Translations under genes and position numbers: made by a program | In this document: positions 46,143-54,417 of the stretch, piece by piece | How positions within the stretch are numbered: the first letter of the stretch is position 1 | How the letters are laid out: each line of letters starts with the position of its first letter | The notes under the pieces: model-generated | Databases searched by the model: none | What the model was told of the DNA's origin: nothing | Seen by the model: the letters and a program-made list of their open reading frames with translations, nothing else | Assembly (NCBI GenBank): GCA_964491915.1 | Contig: CAZBHS010000008.1 | Span: forward strand, 81,599 to 145,598 | Length of the DNA: 64,000 bases | Direction: 5' to 3' | Origin: JAHELQ01 sp964491915 | Lineage (GTDB): Bacteria > Acidobacteriota > Aminicenantia > UBA2199

Positions 46143-46973
46143 ATGTACTCGATAATCGATCGGCAGGAAATGGCCAAAGGAGATATGGTCTCCATTACGG
46201 TGGAAGCGCCGGAAATCGCTCGAAAGATCCATCCCGGGCAATTTGTGGTGCTGAGGATTAACGAAACCGGCGAACGCCTCCCCCTCACGGTGGCATACAA
46301 AAACAAAGCCCACGGCACCATCACCATCATCTTCCAGGTGGTGGGCAAAACAACGGCGATGCTCTCCTCGCTCAAAGTCGGCGACGCCATCAAAGATCTG
46401 GTGGGCCCATTGGGGGTGCGGGAGGATTTCAAGAAGATCGGCACCATCGTCGGCATCGGCGGCGGTTCCGGCATCGCGGTGCTTCATCATTTAATGGAAG
46501 GCTATGCGGAGGTCGGCAATACCCTCGTCGGCATCATTGGCGCCCGGGAGAAAGATATGCTGATCCTGGAAGATGAAATGGAACGGTTGTGCCGCCGCCT
46601 GGTGGTGACGACCGACGACGGCAGTTACGGCCAGCATGGACTGGTGACCGACGCGTTGAAGCAATTGGTGGAGGAGCAGATTCACATCAATCTGGTGGTG
46701 GCGGTCGGCCCCTTGATGATGATGCGGGCAGTGTGTGAGATGACCAAAATCTACCAAATCCAGACTCTGGTGAGCTTGAATCCCATTATGATCGACGCCA
46801 CAGGCATGTGCGGCGGATGCCGTGTCAAGGTGGCGGGCGAGAAGAGGTTCGCCTGTGTCCACGGCCCCCACTTCGACGGCCACAAAGTGGATTTTGACGA
46901 ATTGATCCAACGCAACAACATGTACTCGCGGGATGAGAAAACATCATTACTCTCATCCATCAAAGTTGGATAA
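46143..46973 (+). CDS. NfnA/SudB-type ferredoxin-NADP+ reductase subunit
   Basis: A 276-residue flavoprotein subunit. The N-terminal FAD-binding barrel has HPGQFVVLRINETGERLPLT, the NAD(P)-binding domain has VGIGGGSGIAVLHH, and the C-terminal 2Fe-2S binding stretch has GMCGGCRVKVAGEKRFACVHGP. This is the small subunit of NADH-dependent reduced ferredoxin:NADP+ oxidoreductase (NfnA), also described as sulfide dehydrogenase beta (SudB). With the large subunit it can couple NADPH, NADH and ferredoxin by flavin-based electron bifurcation, a mark of anaerobes. The next gene starts 11 bases on. Confidence 0.88.
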   Translation: MYSIIDRQEMAKGDMVSITVEAPEIARKIHPGQFVVLRINETGERLPLTVAYKNKAHGTITIIFQVVGKTTAMLSSLKVGDAIKDLVGPLGVREDFKKIGTIVGIGGGSGIAVLHHLMEGYAEVGNTLVGIIGAREKDMLILEDEMERLCRRLVVTTDDGSYGQHGLVTDALKQLVEEQIHINLVVAVGPLMMMRAVCEMTKIYQIQTLVSLNPIMIDATGMCGGCRVKVAGEKRFACVHGPHFDGHKVDFDELIQRNNMYSRDEKTSLLSSIKVG

Positions 46974-46984
46974 GCGGAGGAACC

Positions 46985-48805
46985 ATGAAGCAAGACATCA
47001 ATATCCTGGACAACCTGGTATCCGGCGCTGAGGTGGCCACCTTTTGCCCCCATTGCAACCAAAGCCTGAATCTATTGCATCCCAAAACCAAAAAAGTGTG
47101 GTTCAAAATGATCGCCAGCCTCAACGGCAACCGGGGCGATTTATTGTTGAGTCCACGGTTGGACAATTTTGAACGGATCACCGATCTGGACCTGATTGAG
47201 GGTAAAGTGGTCAAAGACCTGCAATGCCCCCATTGCAGCCATTCCCTTATCGAAGAGGAGGGGGAATGCGAACAATGCGGTTCCCCCATCGCCCGGCTAG
47301 TGATATCCGCCCAATCCAAGACCATCACATTTTTTATTTGCACCAAAATCGGATGCCGCTGGCACGGTATTCCTAAATCGGCGCAAATGCAATTGAAACC
47401 TAAAATCGGCCGCCAAAAAAAACCGGAGCAAGATCCATTATTACGGATCCACAATTTCGGCGAAGTTTCTTATGGATTGACCCGCGAGTTGGCGATGATC
47501 GAAGCCAGCCGTTGCCTCCATTGCAAAAAAGCGTTGTGCGTCGAAGGATGTCCGGTGGAGATCGATATCCCCGGCTTCATCCACCTCATCGGCCAAGGCG
47601 ACATACTTGCCGCCGCCCGGCTGATCAAAGAGAAGAACGCGCTGCCCGCCATTTGCGGTCGCGTCTGTCCCCAGGAAGAGCAATGCGAACAAACCTGCGT
47701 TTTGGGGAAAAAAGGTCAACCTGTAGCCATCGGTAACCTGGAACGCTTTGTCGCCGATTTCGAACGGGAAACCGGCTCCCTCTCCATCCCCAAAAAAGCG
47801 GAACCCACCGTCTTTAGAATCGCGGTGGTGGGAAGCGGCCCCGCCGGTCTCACCATGGCCGCCGACATGGCCATCAAAGGACATAGCGTCACCATCTACG
47901 AAGCGTTGCACAAACCCGGCGGCGTCCTGGTCTACGGCATCCCGGAATTCCGCTTGCCAAAAACCATTGTGGATGCCGAGATCAACAACCTGCGGCGCCT
48001 GGGGGTCAAGATCGAAATAAATTCGGTGGTGGGCAACCTCTACTCCATCGAGGAGATGTTCCACTTGGGCTACGACGCAGTGTACATCGCCACCGGCGCC
48101 GGCCTCCCGGTGTTCATGAACATCGAAGGGGAAAATTTCTGCAATATTTTTTCCGCCAATGAATATTTGACCCGCATCAACCTGATGAAGGCCTACAAAT
48201 TCCCGGAATATGACACTCCGGCGCCCAAGGGACGGCAAGTGGCGGTGATCGGCGGCGGCAACGTGGCCATGGATTGCGCCAGAACCGCGCTTCGCATGGG
48301 CAGCCGCGAGGTGACCGTCGTCTACCGCAGGACCCGCGAAGCCATGCCCGCCCGCGACGAGGAGATCCATCACGCCGAAGAGGAGGGCATCAAATTCCGC
48401 TTCCTCGCCAACCCCATCCGCTACATCGGCGACGACCAACGCTGGATCAAACAATTGGAATGCATCGAGATGAAGCTGGGGGAAGCCGACGCTTCCGGTA
48501 GGCCCCGTCCCATTCCCATCCCCGGCTCCAATTTCCTGATGGAGGTGGACATGGCCATCGTGGCGGTGGGCGCCGGTCCCAATCCCGTACTCTTCAGCGG
48601 TTGCCCGGATTTGGAACGGACAGCCAGAGGTTACATCCAGGCGCGCGACCGGCAGGGACGCACCAATATCCCGAGAGTGTGGGCCGGCGGTGATATTGTC
48701 ACCGGTTCAGCCACCGTAATCCTGGCGATGGGGGCGGCGCGAAAGTCGGCGGACGACATGCACGCCTTTTTGATGGAGGAAAAAAGCGCGGACGCTATTT
48801 GGTGA
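46985..48805 (+). CDS. NfnB/SudA-type glutamate synthase-like subunit with N-terminal zinc-ribbon fusion
   Basis: A 606-residue protein, about 140 longer than NfnB/GltA. Residues 15-140 are the module of the protein at 45261 (TFCPHCNQSL, LQCPHCSHSLI, CEQCGSP, KIGCRWHGI). Then come the 4Fe-4S cysteines (SRCLHCKKALCVEGCPV and CGRVCPQEEQCEQTC), FAD motif VVGSGPAGLTMAADMAIKG, EFRLPK, and NADPH motif VIGGGNVAMDCARTALRMG. It should pair with the NfnA-like subunit to exchange electrons among NADPH, NADH and ferredoxin. The extra module is unusual. It converges on dinB with an 11-base overlap. Confidence 0.9.
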   Translation: MKQDINILDNLVSGAEVATFCPHCNQSLNLLHPKTKKVWFKMIASLNGNRGDLLLSPRLDNFERITDLDLIEGKVVKDLQCPHCSHSLIEEEGECEQCGSPIARLVISAQSKTITFFICTKIGCRWHGIPKSAQMQLKPKIGRQKKPEQDPLLRIHNFGEVSYGLTRELAMIEASRCLHCKKALCVEGCPVEIDIPGFIHLIGQGDILAAARLIKEKNALPAICGRVCPQEEQCEQTCVLGKKGQPVAIGNLERFVADFERETGSLSIPKKAEPTVFRIAVVGSGPAGLTMAADMAIKGHSVTIYEALHKPGGVLVYGIPEFRLPKTIVDAEINNLRRLGVKIEINSVVGNLYSIEEMFHLGYDAVYIATGAGLPVFMNIEGENFCNIFSANEYLTRINLMKAYKFPEYDTPAPKGRQVAVIGGGNVAMDCARTALRMGSREVTVVYRRTREAMPARDEEIHHAEEEGIKFRFLANPIRYIGDDQRWIKQLECIEMKLGEADASGRPRPIPIPGSNFLMEVDMAIVAVGAGPNPVLFSGCPDLERTARGYIQARDRQGRTNIPRVWAGGDIVTGSATVILAMGAARKSADDMHAFLMEEKSADAIW

Positions 48806-49982
48806 GAGAGGCGGTTTTAAGGACAACCCCCTCTTTTTCCCGGGGGTAGAGCTCTTCCAGCATCATGGCCCGGGCCGTTGAAATGGCGGAATTGCCGAAC
48901 TTTTCTTTGATTTTTTGGATGCCTGTCCCCAGTTTTTCGCCGCGGATGGAAATAAAGGGCAGAAGATCTCGCTCTTCGGTGATGTCCTCCACCTTGACCC
49001 CCACCAGCCGCAGGGGCAGCTTCCGTTTCCTGAGCAAAGCGCTGAGTAGCCCCTGTCCCACCCGCATCATCTCCGCATAGGAAAAAGTAGGAAAATCCAG
49101 CGTCGCCCGCCTGGTAAAGGTGGAAAAATCGCTGAACCGCACCTTCACCTCCAGCCGCCGGGCAAAAAGGCCATGCTTCACCAAATGGACGGACAACCGG
49201 TCCAACAGGTACGATAAATGGGCCATCAACAGATCGCGGTTGGTAAGATCCATGGGAAATGTGGTCTCCCGGCTGAAACTCCGGCTGGCGGGCTCCCGCT
49301 TTTTGGGATACTTGCCGGAGGAGTAAAAATGGGGGGCGATCACCCGCTTCCAGATGGCGGGATATTTCCGTTCCAATTCCCATACCCGCTTGATCCCCAT
49401 CCCATGCAAAATCAGTACTGTGTGAGGACCGATGCCCGGAACCTTCTCCAGCGACAATTGGGACAAAAAATCCCGTTCATGCCTCACGAAGAACAATCCC
49501 CCCGGTTTGCCCGCCTCTGTGGCCAGCTTTGCCCCCAGTTTAGAAAACCCGAGGCCCGCCGTCACCTGCAAACCAATGGTCCGCTCCACTGTTTGTTTGA
49601 TTTTTTCCGCCATATCATAGACCGACGGATAGAGGTAACTCATGCCGCTCAAGTCCATATAGGCCTCGTCCACCGACGTCTCGTCCACCCGTGGGGAAAA
49701 TTGCCGCAAGCAATCGAAGAAACGCTTCGAAATCCGGCTGTACACATGATACCGCCCCCGCAGAAAAATTCCCCGGGGACATTTCTTACCGGCTGTGCGC
49801 AACGCCATGCCCGAATGGACGCCGAACGTGCGGGCTTCGTAGGAAGCGGTGCACACCACCCCCCGCTCGTCCGGCATGCCGCCGACGATCACCGGCTTGC
49901 CCTCGAGGGAGGGGTCGAGCATCACCTCCACCGCCGCGAAAAAGGCGTCGATGTCGATGTGCAGCACAACCGGAACGCTCAT
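48795..49982 (-). CDS. dinB: DNA polymerase IV
   Basis: A 395-residue Y-family polymerase. The start HIDIDAFFAAVEVMLDP has the first catalytic Asp, YEARTFGVHSGMAL is the fingers region, VDEAYMDLSG has the catalytic Asp-Glu, and VPGIGPHTVLILHGMGI is the thumb helix-hairpin-helix. The little-finger domain follows. The C-terminal beta-clamp motif is not clear. It does error-prone translesion synthesis. The start overlaps lexA by four bases, so it belongs to the SOS operon under the LexA box at 50557-50571. Confidence 0.95.
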   Translation of the reverse strand: MSVPVVLHIDIDAFFAAVEVMLDPSLEGKPVIVGGMPDERGVVCTASYEARTFGVHSGMALRTAGKKCPRGIFLRGRYHVYSRISKRFFDCLRQFSPRVDETSVDEAYMDLSGMSYLYPSVYDMAEKIKQTVERTIGLQVTAGLGFSKLGAKLATEAGKPGGLFFVRHERDFLSQLSLEKVPGIGPHTVLILHGMGIKRVWELERKYPAIWKRVIAPHFYSSGKYPKKREPASRSFSRETTFPMDLTNRDLLMAHLSYLLDRLSVHLVKHGLFARRLEVKVRFSDFSTFTRRATLDFPTFSYAEMMRVGQGLLSALLRKRKLPLRLVGVKVEDITEERDLLPFISIRGEKLGTGIQKIKEKFGNSAISTARAMMLEELYPREKEGVVLKTASLTK

Positions 49983-50554
49983 CTATACCTGCGCAGAACG
50001 CCGATGACTTTGCCCACCAGTTTGAATGGATCGTAGATAGGTTGGTATTCGGGATTTTCCGGAACCAACCAATACCGTTCCGGCCCCTTGCGAAGCCGTT
50101 TCAAGGTAATGGAAGAATCCGCCAACAACGCCACCACCATCTCGCCGGTCTCGGCATCGGGCGCGCGCTTGACAATCACCACATCCCCCTCCTGGATATA
50201 GGCGTCTTTCATACTGTCGCCCTGGACCCGGAAGGCCAGCACATCGCCGTCCTTCTCCACCATCCATTCGGGAAGCTCCACCTCTTCGCCCAACGACGAA
50301 AACACCTCGAGGGGGGAGCCGGCGGGAACGATCCCCATCAACGGAACCGTGAAGAAATCCGGCGTCAACTCCCAGGAGTTTTTGATCTTTTTAATATACC
50401 CCTTCTCGTACAAACGGTGCAGGTAATCATGCGCCGTCGCGGAAGAGGAGAATCCCAGCTCTTCGCCTATTTCCCTCACAGAAGGGAAATAGCCTCCCCG
50501 CCGGACCATCTGCTTCAACCGGTCTAAAAATCCTTTTTGCTTTTTCGTTAACAT
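49979..50554 (-). CDS. lexA: LexA repressor
   Basis: A 191-residue LexA with an N-terminal winged helix (FLDRLKQMVRRGGYFPSVREIG; SSSATAHDYLHRL) and a C-terminal S24 protease domain. The self-cleavage site is Ala-Gly in IVPAGSPLEV, the catalytic Ser in VQGDSMKDAYI and the Lys in TLKRLRKG or nearby. It represses SOS genes until RecA filaments trigger cleavage. It sits before dinB in one operon, with its own box over the promoter. Confidence 0.95.
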   Translation of the reverse strand: MLTKKQKGFLDRLKQMVRRGGYFPSVREIGEELGFSSSATAHDYLHRLYEKGYIKKIKNSWELTPDFFTVPLMGIVPAGSPLEVFSSLGEEVELPEWMVEKDGDVLAFRVQGDSMKDAYIQEGDVVIVKRAPDAETGEMVVALLADSSITLKRLRKGPERYWLVPENPEYQPIYDPFKLVGKVIGVLRRYR

Positions 50555-50556
50555 TA

Positions 50557-50571
50557 GTTCGCCTCTTGTTC
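50557..50571 (-). promoter_or_regulatory. LexA operator, GTTC-N7-GTTC direct repeat
   Basis: GTTC at 50557-50560 and GTTC at 50568-50571 are exactly seven bases apart on the plus strand, matching the LexA box known from Alphaproteobacteria. It covers the predicted start of transcription of lexA-dinB, three bases before the lexA start codon, so binding would block transcription. Confidence 0.75.
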
Positions 50572-50577
50572 GCCTAC

Positions 50578-50606
50578 ATAATAATATGATTCGAACTGTT
50601 TGTCAA
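50578..50606 (-). promoter_or_regulatory. lexA-dinB promoter
   Basis: On the minus strand TTGACA (50606-50601) and TATTAT (50583-50578) are separated by exactly 17 bases. Transcription would begin near 50571, inside the LexA box. Confidence 0.8.
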
Positions 50607-50629
50607 CAAAAAAAAGCGAGGCTCTGAAG

Positions 50630-51634
50630 CTATTCTGCGCCGCTATCCGACTGACTGACCGTCAATCGGCCCTGCAGTTTGGTCAGCGCCGCATCCACCC
50701 CGTCGATTTCGGTGTAAACCGGCGCCAGATCCGGGTGTTCTATCCGGTTTTCCACAGCCAGATGTCCGATTTTCTGAAACAGGATATCCAGCTCCTTGCG
50801 AATCCCCACCAACTTGACGTTCAGGGAGCGGGAATTCTCTTCCAATCCTTTCAGAGCTTCATCCCATTGTTCCTTTTTGGCCTTGGCCTGTTCTTTGGCC
50901 TCCGCGATCCGCGCTTCCAGCTCTTTGATCCGCGGTTCCAATCCGCTGTTTTTTTCCTTTGACTGAGCGGCCCGGTCATCGAGGGAGGTCAATGCTTCGC
51001 CGCTGGTTTGCATCTCTATCTCGAAGCTCTGGATGCGCCGCTGCGCCTCTTCCCGTTTCTGTTCTTTTTCGATATTGGAGTAGTCGGGATCCGCATCCAA
51101 CATCTCGAGTTGCTCGCGGGTCTTGTGGATATCTTTCTCAGCCTTGGCTTTGGTTTTCTCGTGGCCTTTGATCTCTTTCTCGATGCTGTGAAGCTCTTTC
51201 TCGAAATCTTTAAACTGGTCTTCCAGGGGCTTCAGTTCAGCCTCCAATCCATCGATGTGTTCATCCGCCTGTCTCTTGGTTTCGTCCCAATCTTGCCGCC
51301 CTTTCCCGATCTCCGCTTCCAATGCCTCCACTTTTTTGGAAGCCTCGGTCTCGTCGCCCGTCAGCTTGCGGGCCTCTTCCAGTTGGGCTTCGACAAACGG
51401 CGCGGACGCACCGCTCTTCCACACAGTTTCCCCCAACGTTTTAACGAGATCCTCTTTTTTCTGGTTCTCTTTCTGGATCTGGCCCTTGATCCTGGCGACC
51501 CGAATCTTCCGTCTCACCCAATTGGACATGCCGGCGATTCCGCCACGAATCCCCTGGTCTCTAATAAGCACCAATCCAACCAACCCCACGATAACTCCAA
51601 TCATAACCCAAAAAAGCCATACCGGTATAGTCAT
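50630..51634 (-). CDS. Membrane-anchored coiled-coil protein
   Basis: A 334-residue protein with one N-terminal TM helix (about 5-23) followed by a short basic region and then about 250 residues of charged heptad coiled coil rich in Glu and Lys (from about 50 to 290). The final 45 residues are less regular. The composition fits a long rod or spacer inside the cell envelope. No family recognised. AGGAGG precedes the ATG. It lies upstream of lexA on the same strand but has its own gap. Confidence 0.75.
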   Translation of the reverse strand: MTIPVWLFWVMIGVIVGLVGLVLIRDQGIRGGIAGMSNWVRRKIRVARIKGQIQKENQKKEDLVKTLGETVWKSGASAPFVEAQLEEARKLTGDETEASKKVEALEAEIGKGRQDWDETKRQADEHIDGLEAELKPLEDQFKDFEKELHSIEKEIKGHEKTKAKAEKDIHKTREQLEMLDADPDYSNIEKEQKREEAQRRIQSFEIEMQTSGEALTSLDDRAAQSKEKNSGLEPRIKELEARIAEAKEQAKAKKEQWDEALKGLEENSRSLNVKLVGIRKELDILFQKIGHLAVENRIEHPDLAPVYTEIDGVDAALTKLQGRLTVSQSDSGAE

Positions 51635-51779
51635 CTACATCCTCCTAAATTAATTATATAGAATTTTGTTAAACTTTCCAATAAAATGTGTAAATTTTTA
51701 AAGACCCTCCCAAAGAAAACCCTTGAAATTTGAGACTCATTCATATACTATCATATCTAATTGTTGAGAGGTACGAATA

Positions 51780-52412
51780 ATGAAAAAATTAATGATTATT
51801 ATAATTTGCCTGGTAACCGTTCTCCCGGCCATGGGGTCGCGGGGATCCAAAATCACCTGGTTCTCCCCCAATAGTCTATACGTCTATACCATGGGATCGT
51901 GGTTTTTCGACCTACCGTTCGTGGATTTTTGCGGAACCGGGGATTTCACCGATTTTAATCCAATGGTGGGCGTAGGCTACACCATCGTGAACTTCAACCG
52001 GGTTCTACTCCTGAACCTTGAATTCGATTATGCGCGCAACCAATCGCCGGCGTGCGATCCCGTAGGGATGAACCGGCTCGACTATTATTCTTTCATGCTG
52101 AATATGGAATACCGCTTCGGCCGCCGTTCCCCCATCAGCCTTTACGCCGGCACCGGCGCCGCCATAATAGACGAAACAGCCCCCTATTCATTCTCCGACA
52201 ATTTTTCGTGCTTTGTCTCCAGCATAGGGATGAAGGTGGCGCTAAGCCGGAGGTTGATGGTGCGATTCGATATCCGTCATTATTTCGACAGCGACGACAG
52301 CTTCGACTACCTCTATGTGGACGATTGGGGAGATGTCGTCATCGGCCTCGATACCTATTACAACGAATCCTACGGCACCGCCATATCAACCGGCCTGGAG
52401 TACCATTTCTAG
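51780..52412 (+). CDS. Small outer-membrane beta-barrel protein
   Basis: A 210-residue protein with a signal peptide (to about AMGS) and a series of amphipathic strands typical of an OmpW/OmpA-like eight-stranded barrel, for example RVLLLNLEFDYAR, YYSFMLNMEYRFG, LYAGTGAAI and the end ISTGLEYHF, with the C-terminal Phe used for outer-membrane insertion. The cargo or role is unknown. AGAGG precedes the start. It converges with the HTH-TM gene. Confidence 0.8.
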   Translation: MKKLMIIIICLVTVLPAMGSRGSKITWFSPNSLYVYTMGSWFFDLPFVDFCGTGDFTDFNPMVGVGYTIVNFNRVLLLNLEFDYARNQSPACDPVGMNRLDYYSFMLNMEYRFGRRSPISLYAGTGAAIIDETAPYSFSDNFSCFVSSIGMKVALSRRLMVRFDIRHYFDSDDSFDYLYVDDWGDVVIGLDTYYNESYGTAISTGLEYHF

Positions 52413-52419
52413 AAACGCG

Positions 52420-52719
52420 TCAGCGGTTGATGTAAAATAGGGCGATCATCGCCAGAATTACGAATAGGGCCATCATGCCGTATTTGGTCCTGTCCACCCG
52501 GTATTTCAAATAGGCCCGCTCGTCCAGAAAATATATCCTGTCCCCGCCGCGGACAATAATCCCCCGGTTGATCAATTTCCTGAGCGCCGCCGACTGGCTG
52601 ACGCCGACATCCTGAAAGGATTTGGCGAAATCCACCGTGCACGCGGCGTTTTCGCGGAACTTCCCTATAATACTCCGTTCCAACTTAACATTACTTACCA
52701 ATCGTTTGAATCCCAACAT
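52420..52719 (-). CDS. Winged-helix protein with a C-terminal membrane anchor
   Basis: A 99-residue protein from ATG 52719, with GAGGAA seven bases upstream (a TTG at 52749 opens the frame earlier). It reads as a small HTH (FAKSFQDVGVSQSAALRKLINRGIIVRGG, helix-turn-helix plus wing) followed by a single C-terminal TM helix (about 78-96). A tail-anchored DNA- or protein-binding domain is unusual. No family recognised. Confidence 0.65.
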   Translation of the reverse strand: MLGFKRLVSNVKLERSIIGKFRENAACTVDFAKSFQDVGVSQSAALRKLINRGIIVRGGDRIYFLDERAYLKYRVDRTKYGMMALFVILAMIALFYINR

Positions 52720-52793
52720 GCGATATTCCTCATCGTTCTCGTCGTTCAATTAAAAAAAACAACCGCTACTATTTTACACCAAAATCGCCGGGA

Positions 52794-52837
52794 AACAAAA
52801 CAAGGGACAGGCCCCTGAAAATAACAGCGCCTGTCCC
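52794..52837 (-). terminator. Rho-independent terminator after the trypsin-like protease gene
   Basis: On the minus strand GGGACAGGC pairs perfectly with GCCTGTCCC (nine base pairs, 16-base loop, 52804-52837), followed by TTGTTTTGTTT. It lies 26 bases after the protease stop. Confidence 0.8.
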
Positions 52838-52862
52838 CCGCGTTCAAGATGGCAGGTTCAGA

Positions 52863-53724
52863 TTATTTCACGTAAACGGACACAACCGCCGAGCAGGCTT
52901 CGCCGTACATGTTATAGGCGCATACTTTGTAATAATAGGTTGTTCCGGACTGGACACTGGTGTCGTTGTAGGCGGTGACATTGGCGCCCACAGTATTGAG
53001 AGGATCGAAATTCACTCCGTCTGTTCCCCGGTAAATATGGAAGCCGGTTTCGTTATTGGAGTTATCGTTCCAGGCAAGCGCCACTTTCGCCTTTCCCTTG
53101 GCTTTAGCCGTCAATCCACTGGGCGGATCCGGCGGATCCTCGCTCCCTCCACCGATGGCGTCAGTGGGCAGTGCCGCGCCAAGATCGGCGATGATGGCTG
53201 GGATAGGCACGCCGCGGTTGGGACACGTGGCGCAATGATGCAACGCCACAATCAGATGATCGCCATACGCCAATACCGGCGATCCGGAACTTCCACCGGC
53301 TGTGTCGGCAAAGTAACCGATGTCTCCGGGGCCTCCGGTGCATGGAGGTTCGTCGGTGCTGTACACCTCGCAATACCCGCTCTGGTCATTAGAATCGGTG
53401 CTGTACACCGCCAATTGTTTGCCGTAGGCTCCCGGATGCTGCGGGATATAGATGCGTTCGTCGATCTCCGGGTAAGAGCTACGGAACTGCAAATAACCGT
53501 AGGTGGACGTCACATTGGCGGGCAATAAAACCAGGGCGTAATCGAGAGCGGAATCGGATCCTTCCAACACGCCGGAACTTGCCTCCACAACGCCGGGACA
53601 CGCGAACCAACCGGTGCAATTGGTGGTGCAGGTGGCTCCCTCCGCCATAAATTCATAATCGGTGTTGTCGGCGTCGGACTGGCCTCCGATACAATGGTAA
53701 TTGGTCATCACATGGCCTTCGCTT
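52863..53724 (-). CDS. Trypsin-like serine protease, C-terminal part with FN3 domain (beyond the gap)
   Basis: This part continues the gene from 54339 across the N run. It begins SEGHVMTNYHCIGG (catalytic His), then SALDYALVLLP (catalytic Asp) and GGSSGSPVL (catalytic Ser), so all three trypsin residues are here. A fibronectin type III domain follows (about the last 90 residues, PPSGLTAKAKGKAKVALAW to the end). The frame differs from the upstream part only because the gap length is arbitrary. The protein should be secreted. It ends before a strong terminator. Confidence 0.8.
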
Positions 53725-53734
53725 NNNNNNNNNN
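53725..53734. other. Assembly gap (10 N)
   Basis: Ten unknown bases inside a protease gene. The flanks read TGFLLG before and SEGHVM after, and trypsin-like relatives have nearly no residue between these, so the true missing length is probably very small and its remainder restores the frame. Confidence 0.95.
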
Positions 53735-54339
53735 CCCAGCAAGAAGCCGGTGCAAGCGGAATTACCATTGATCAACAACCGGGCCACAGCTCTGGCTTTC
53801 TCATACATAGTGGTGCCCAGGTAACAAGGGGCCCACTCTTTGTCGTCGGTGCCGCAGATGGCTTCGATCTCAGCCTCCCCTTCCATCTGCGCGAACGCGT
53901 CGTCCAGAACATCCTGCTCATAACCCCGCACCCATTTGTCGATGGCGAATCCCCATCCGGATTTGGGATTTTTGGCAAACAGTCTGACGATGGCGATATC
54001 GCCGGGAATATGGGTGGCCCAAAAGGAGTTCAATACCTCCTGGCCGCCGCGAACCGTTTTTCCCTTGCCTTTGTACACATAAGAAAAAACACCGTCCGGG
54101 CTCGTAACCTGTAGATAGTCGCCGGGAGCCAGATCAAAATTGGCGAAATGCAATGAAATGTAACCGGCATTGGGCCAATGGAAGATCTTTTCGACCGCCA
54201 AACCGGTGCCGCGATACGGATGCGGCGTTTCATAACGCTCATCCACAACCTCTCCAACTGTGACTTTGGCAAAGCCGGAAGACACACATAAACCGATCAA
54301 AAAAACGATGCCTATCAGAATAGACAGTTTTCTCATCAT
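53735..54339 (-). CDS. Trypsin-like serine protease, N-terminal part (before the gap)
   Basis: About 201 residues: a signal peptide (MMRKLSILIGIVFLIGLCVSSGFA), a beta-rich pre-domain (about 30-150, with GYISLHFANFDLAPGDYLQV, like a CUB- or jelly-roll-type domain), and the start of a trypsin fold (ARLLINGNSACTGFLL). The catalytic part continues on the far side of the gap (52863-53724). The ATG follows AAGGAGGGA. It reads as one secreted protease of about 490 residues. Confidence 0.8.
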
Positions 54340-54417
54340 TCCCTCCTTAAATAATATCGTACTTGATACTATAATAGCAAGGACGCGAGTACAGTCAATC
54401 CATCAAAAGTTGTATTT

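Noticed and set aside
47441..48454. Long minus-strand open frame inside the NfnB gene
   Set aside because: It is antisense to a clear flavoprotein gene and has an Asp/Gly/His-rich shadow composition.
53037..53528. Plus-strand frame across the trypsin-like gene
   Set aside because: The opposite strand has the complete catalytic triad and an FN3 domain; this is its shadow.
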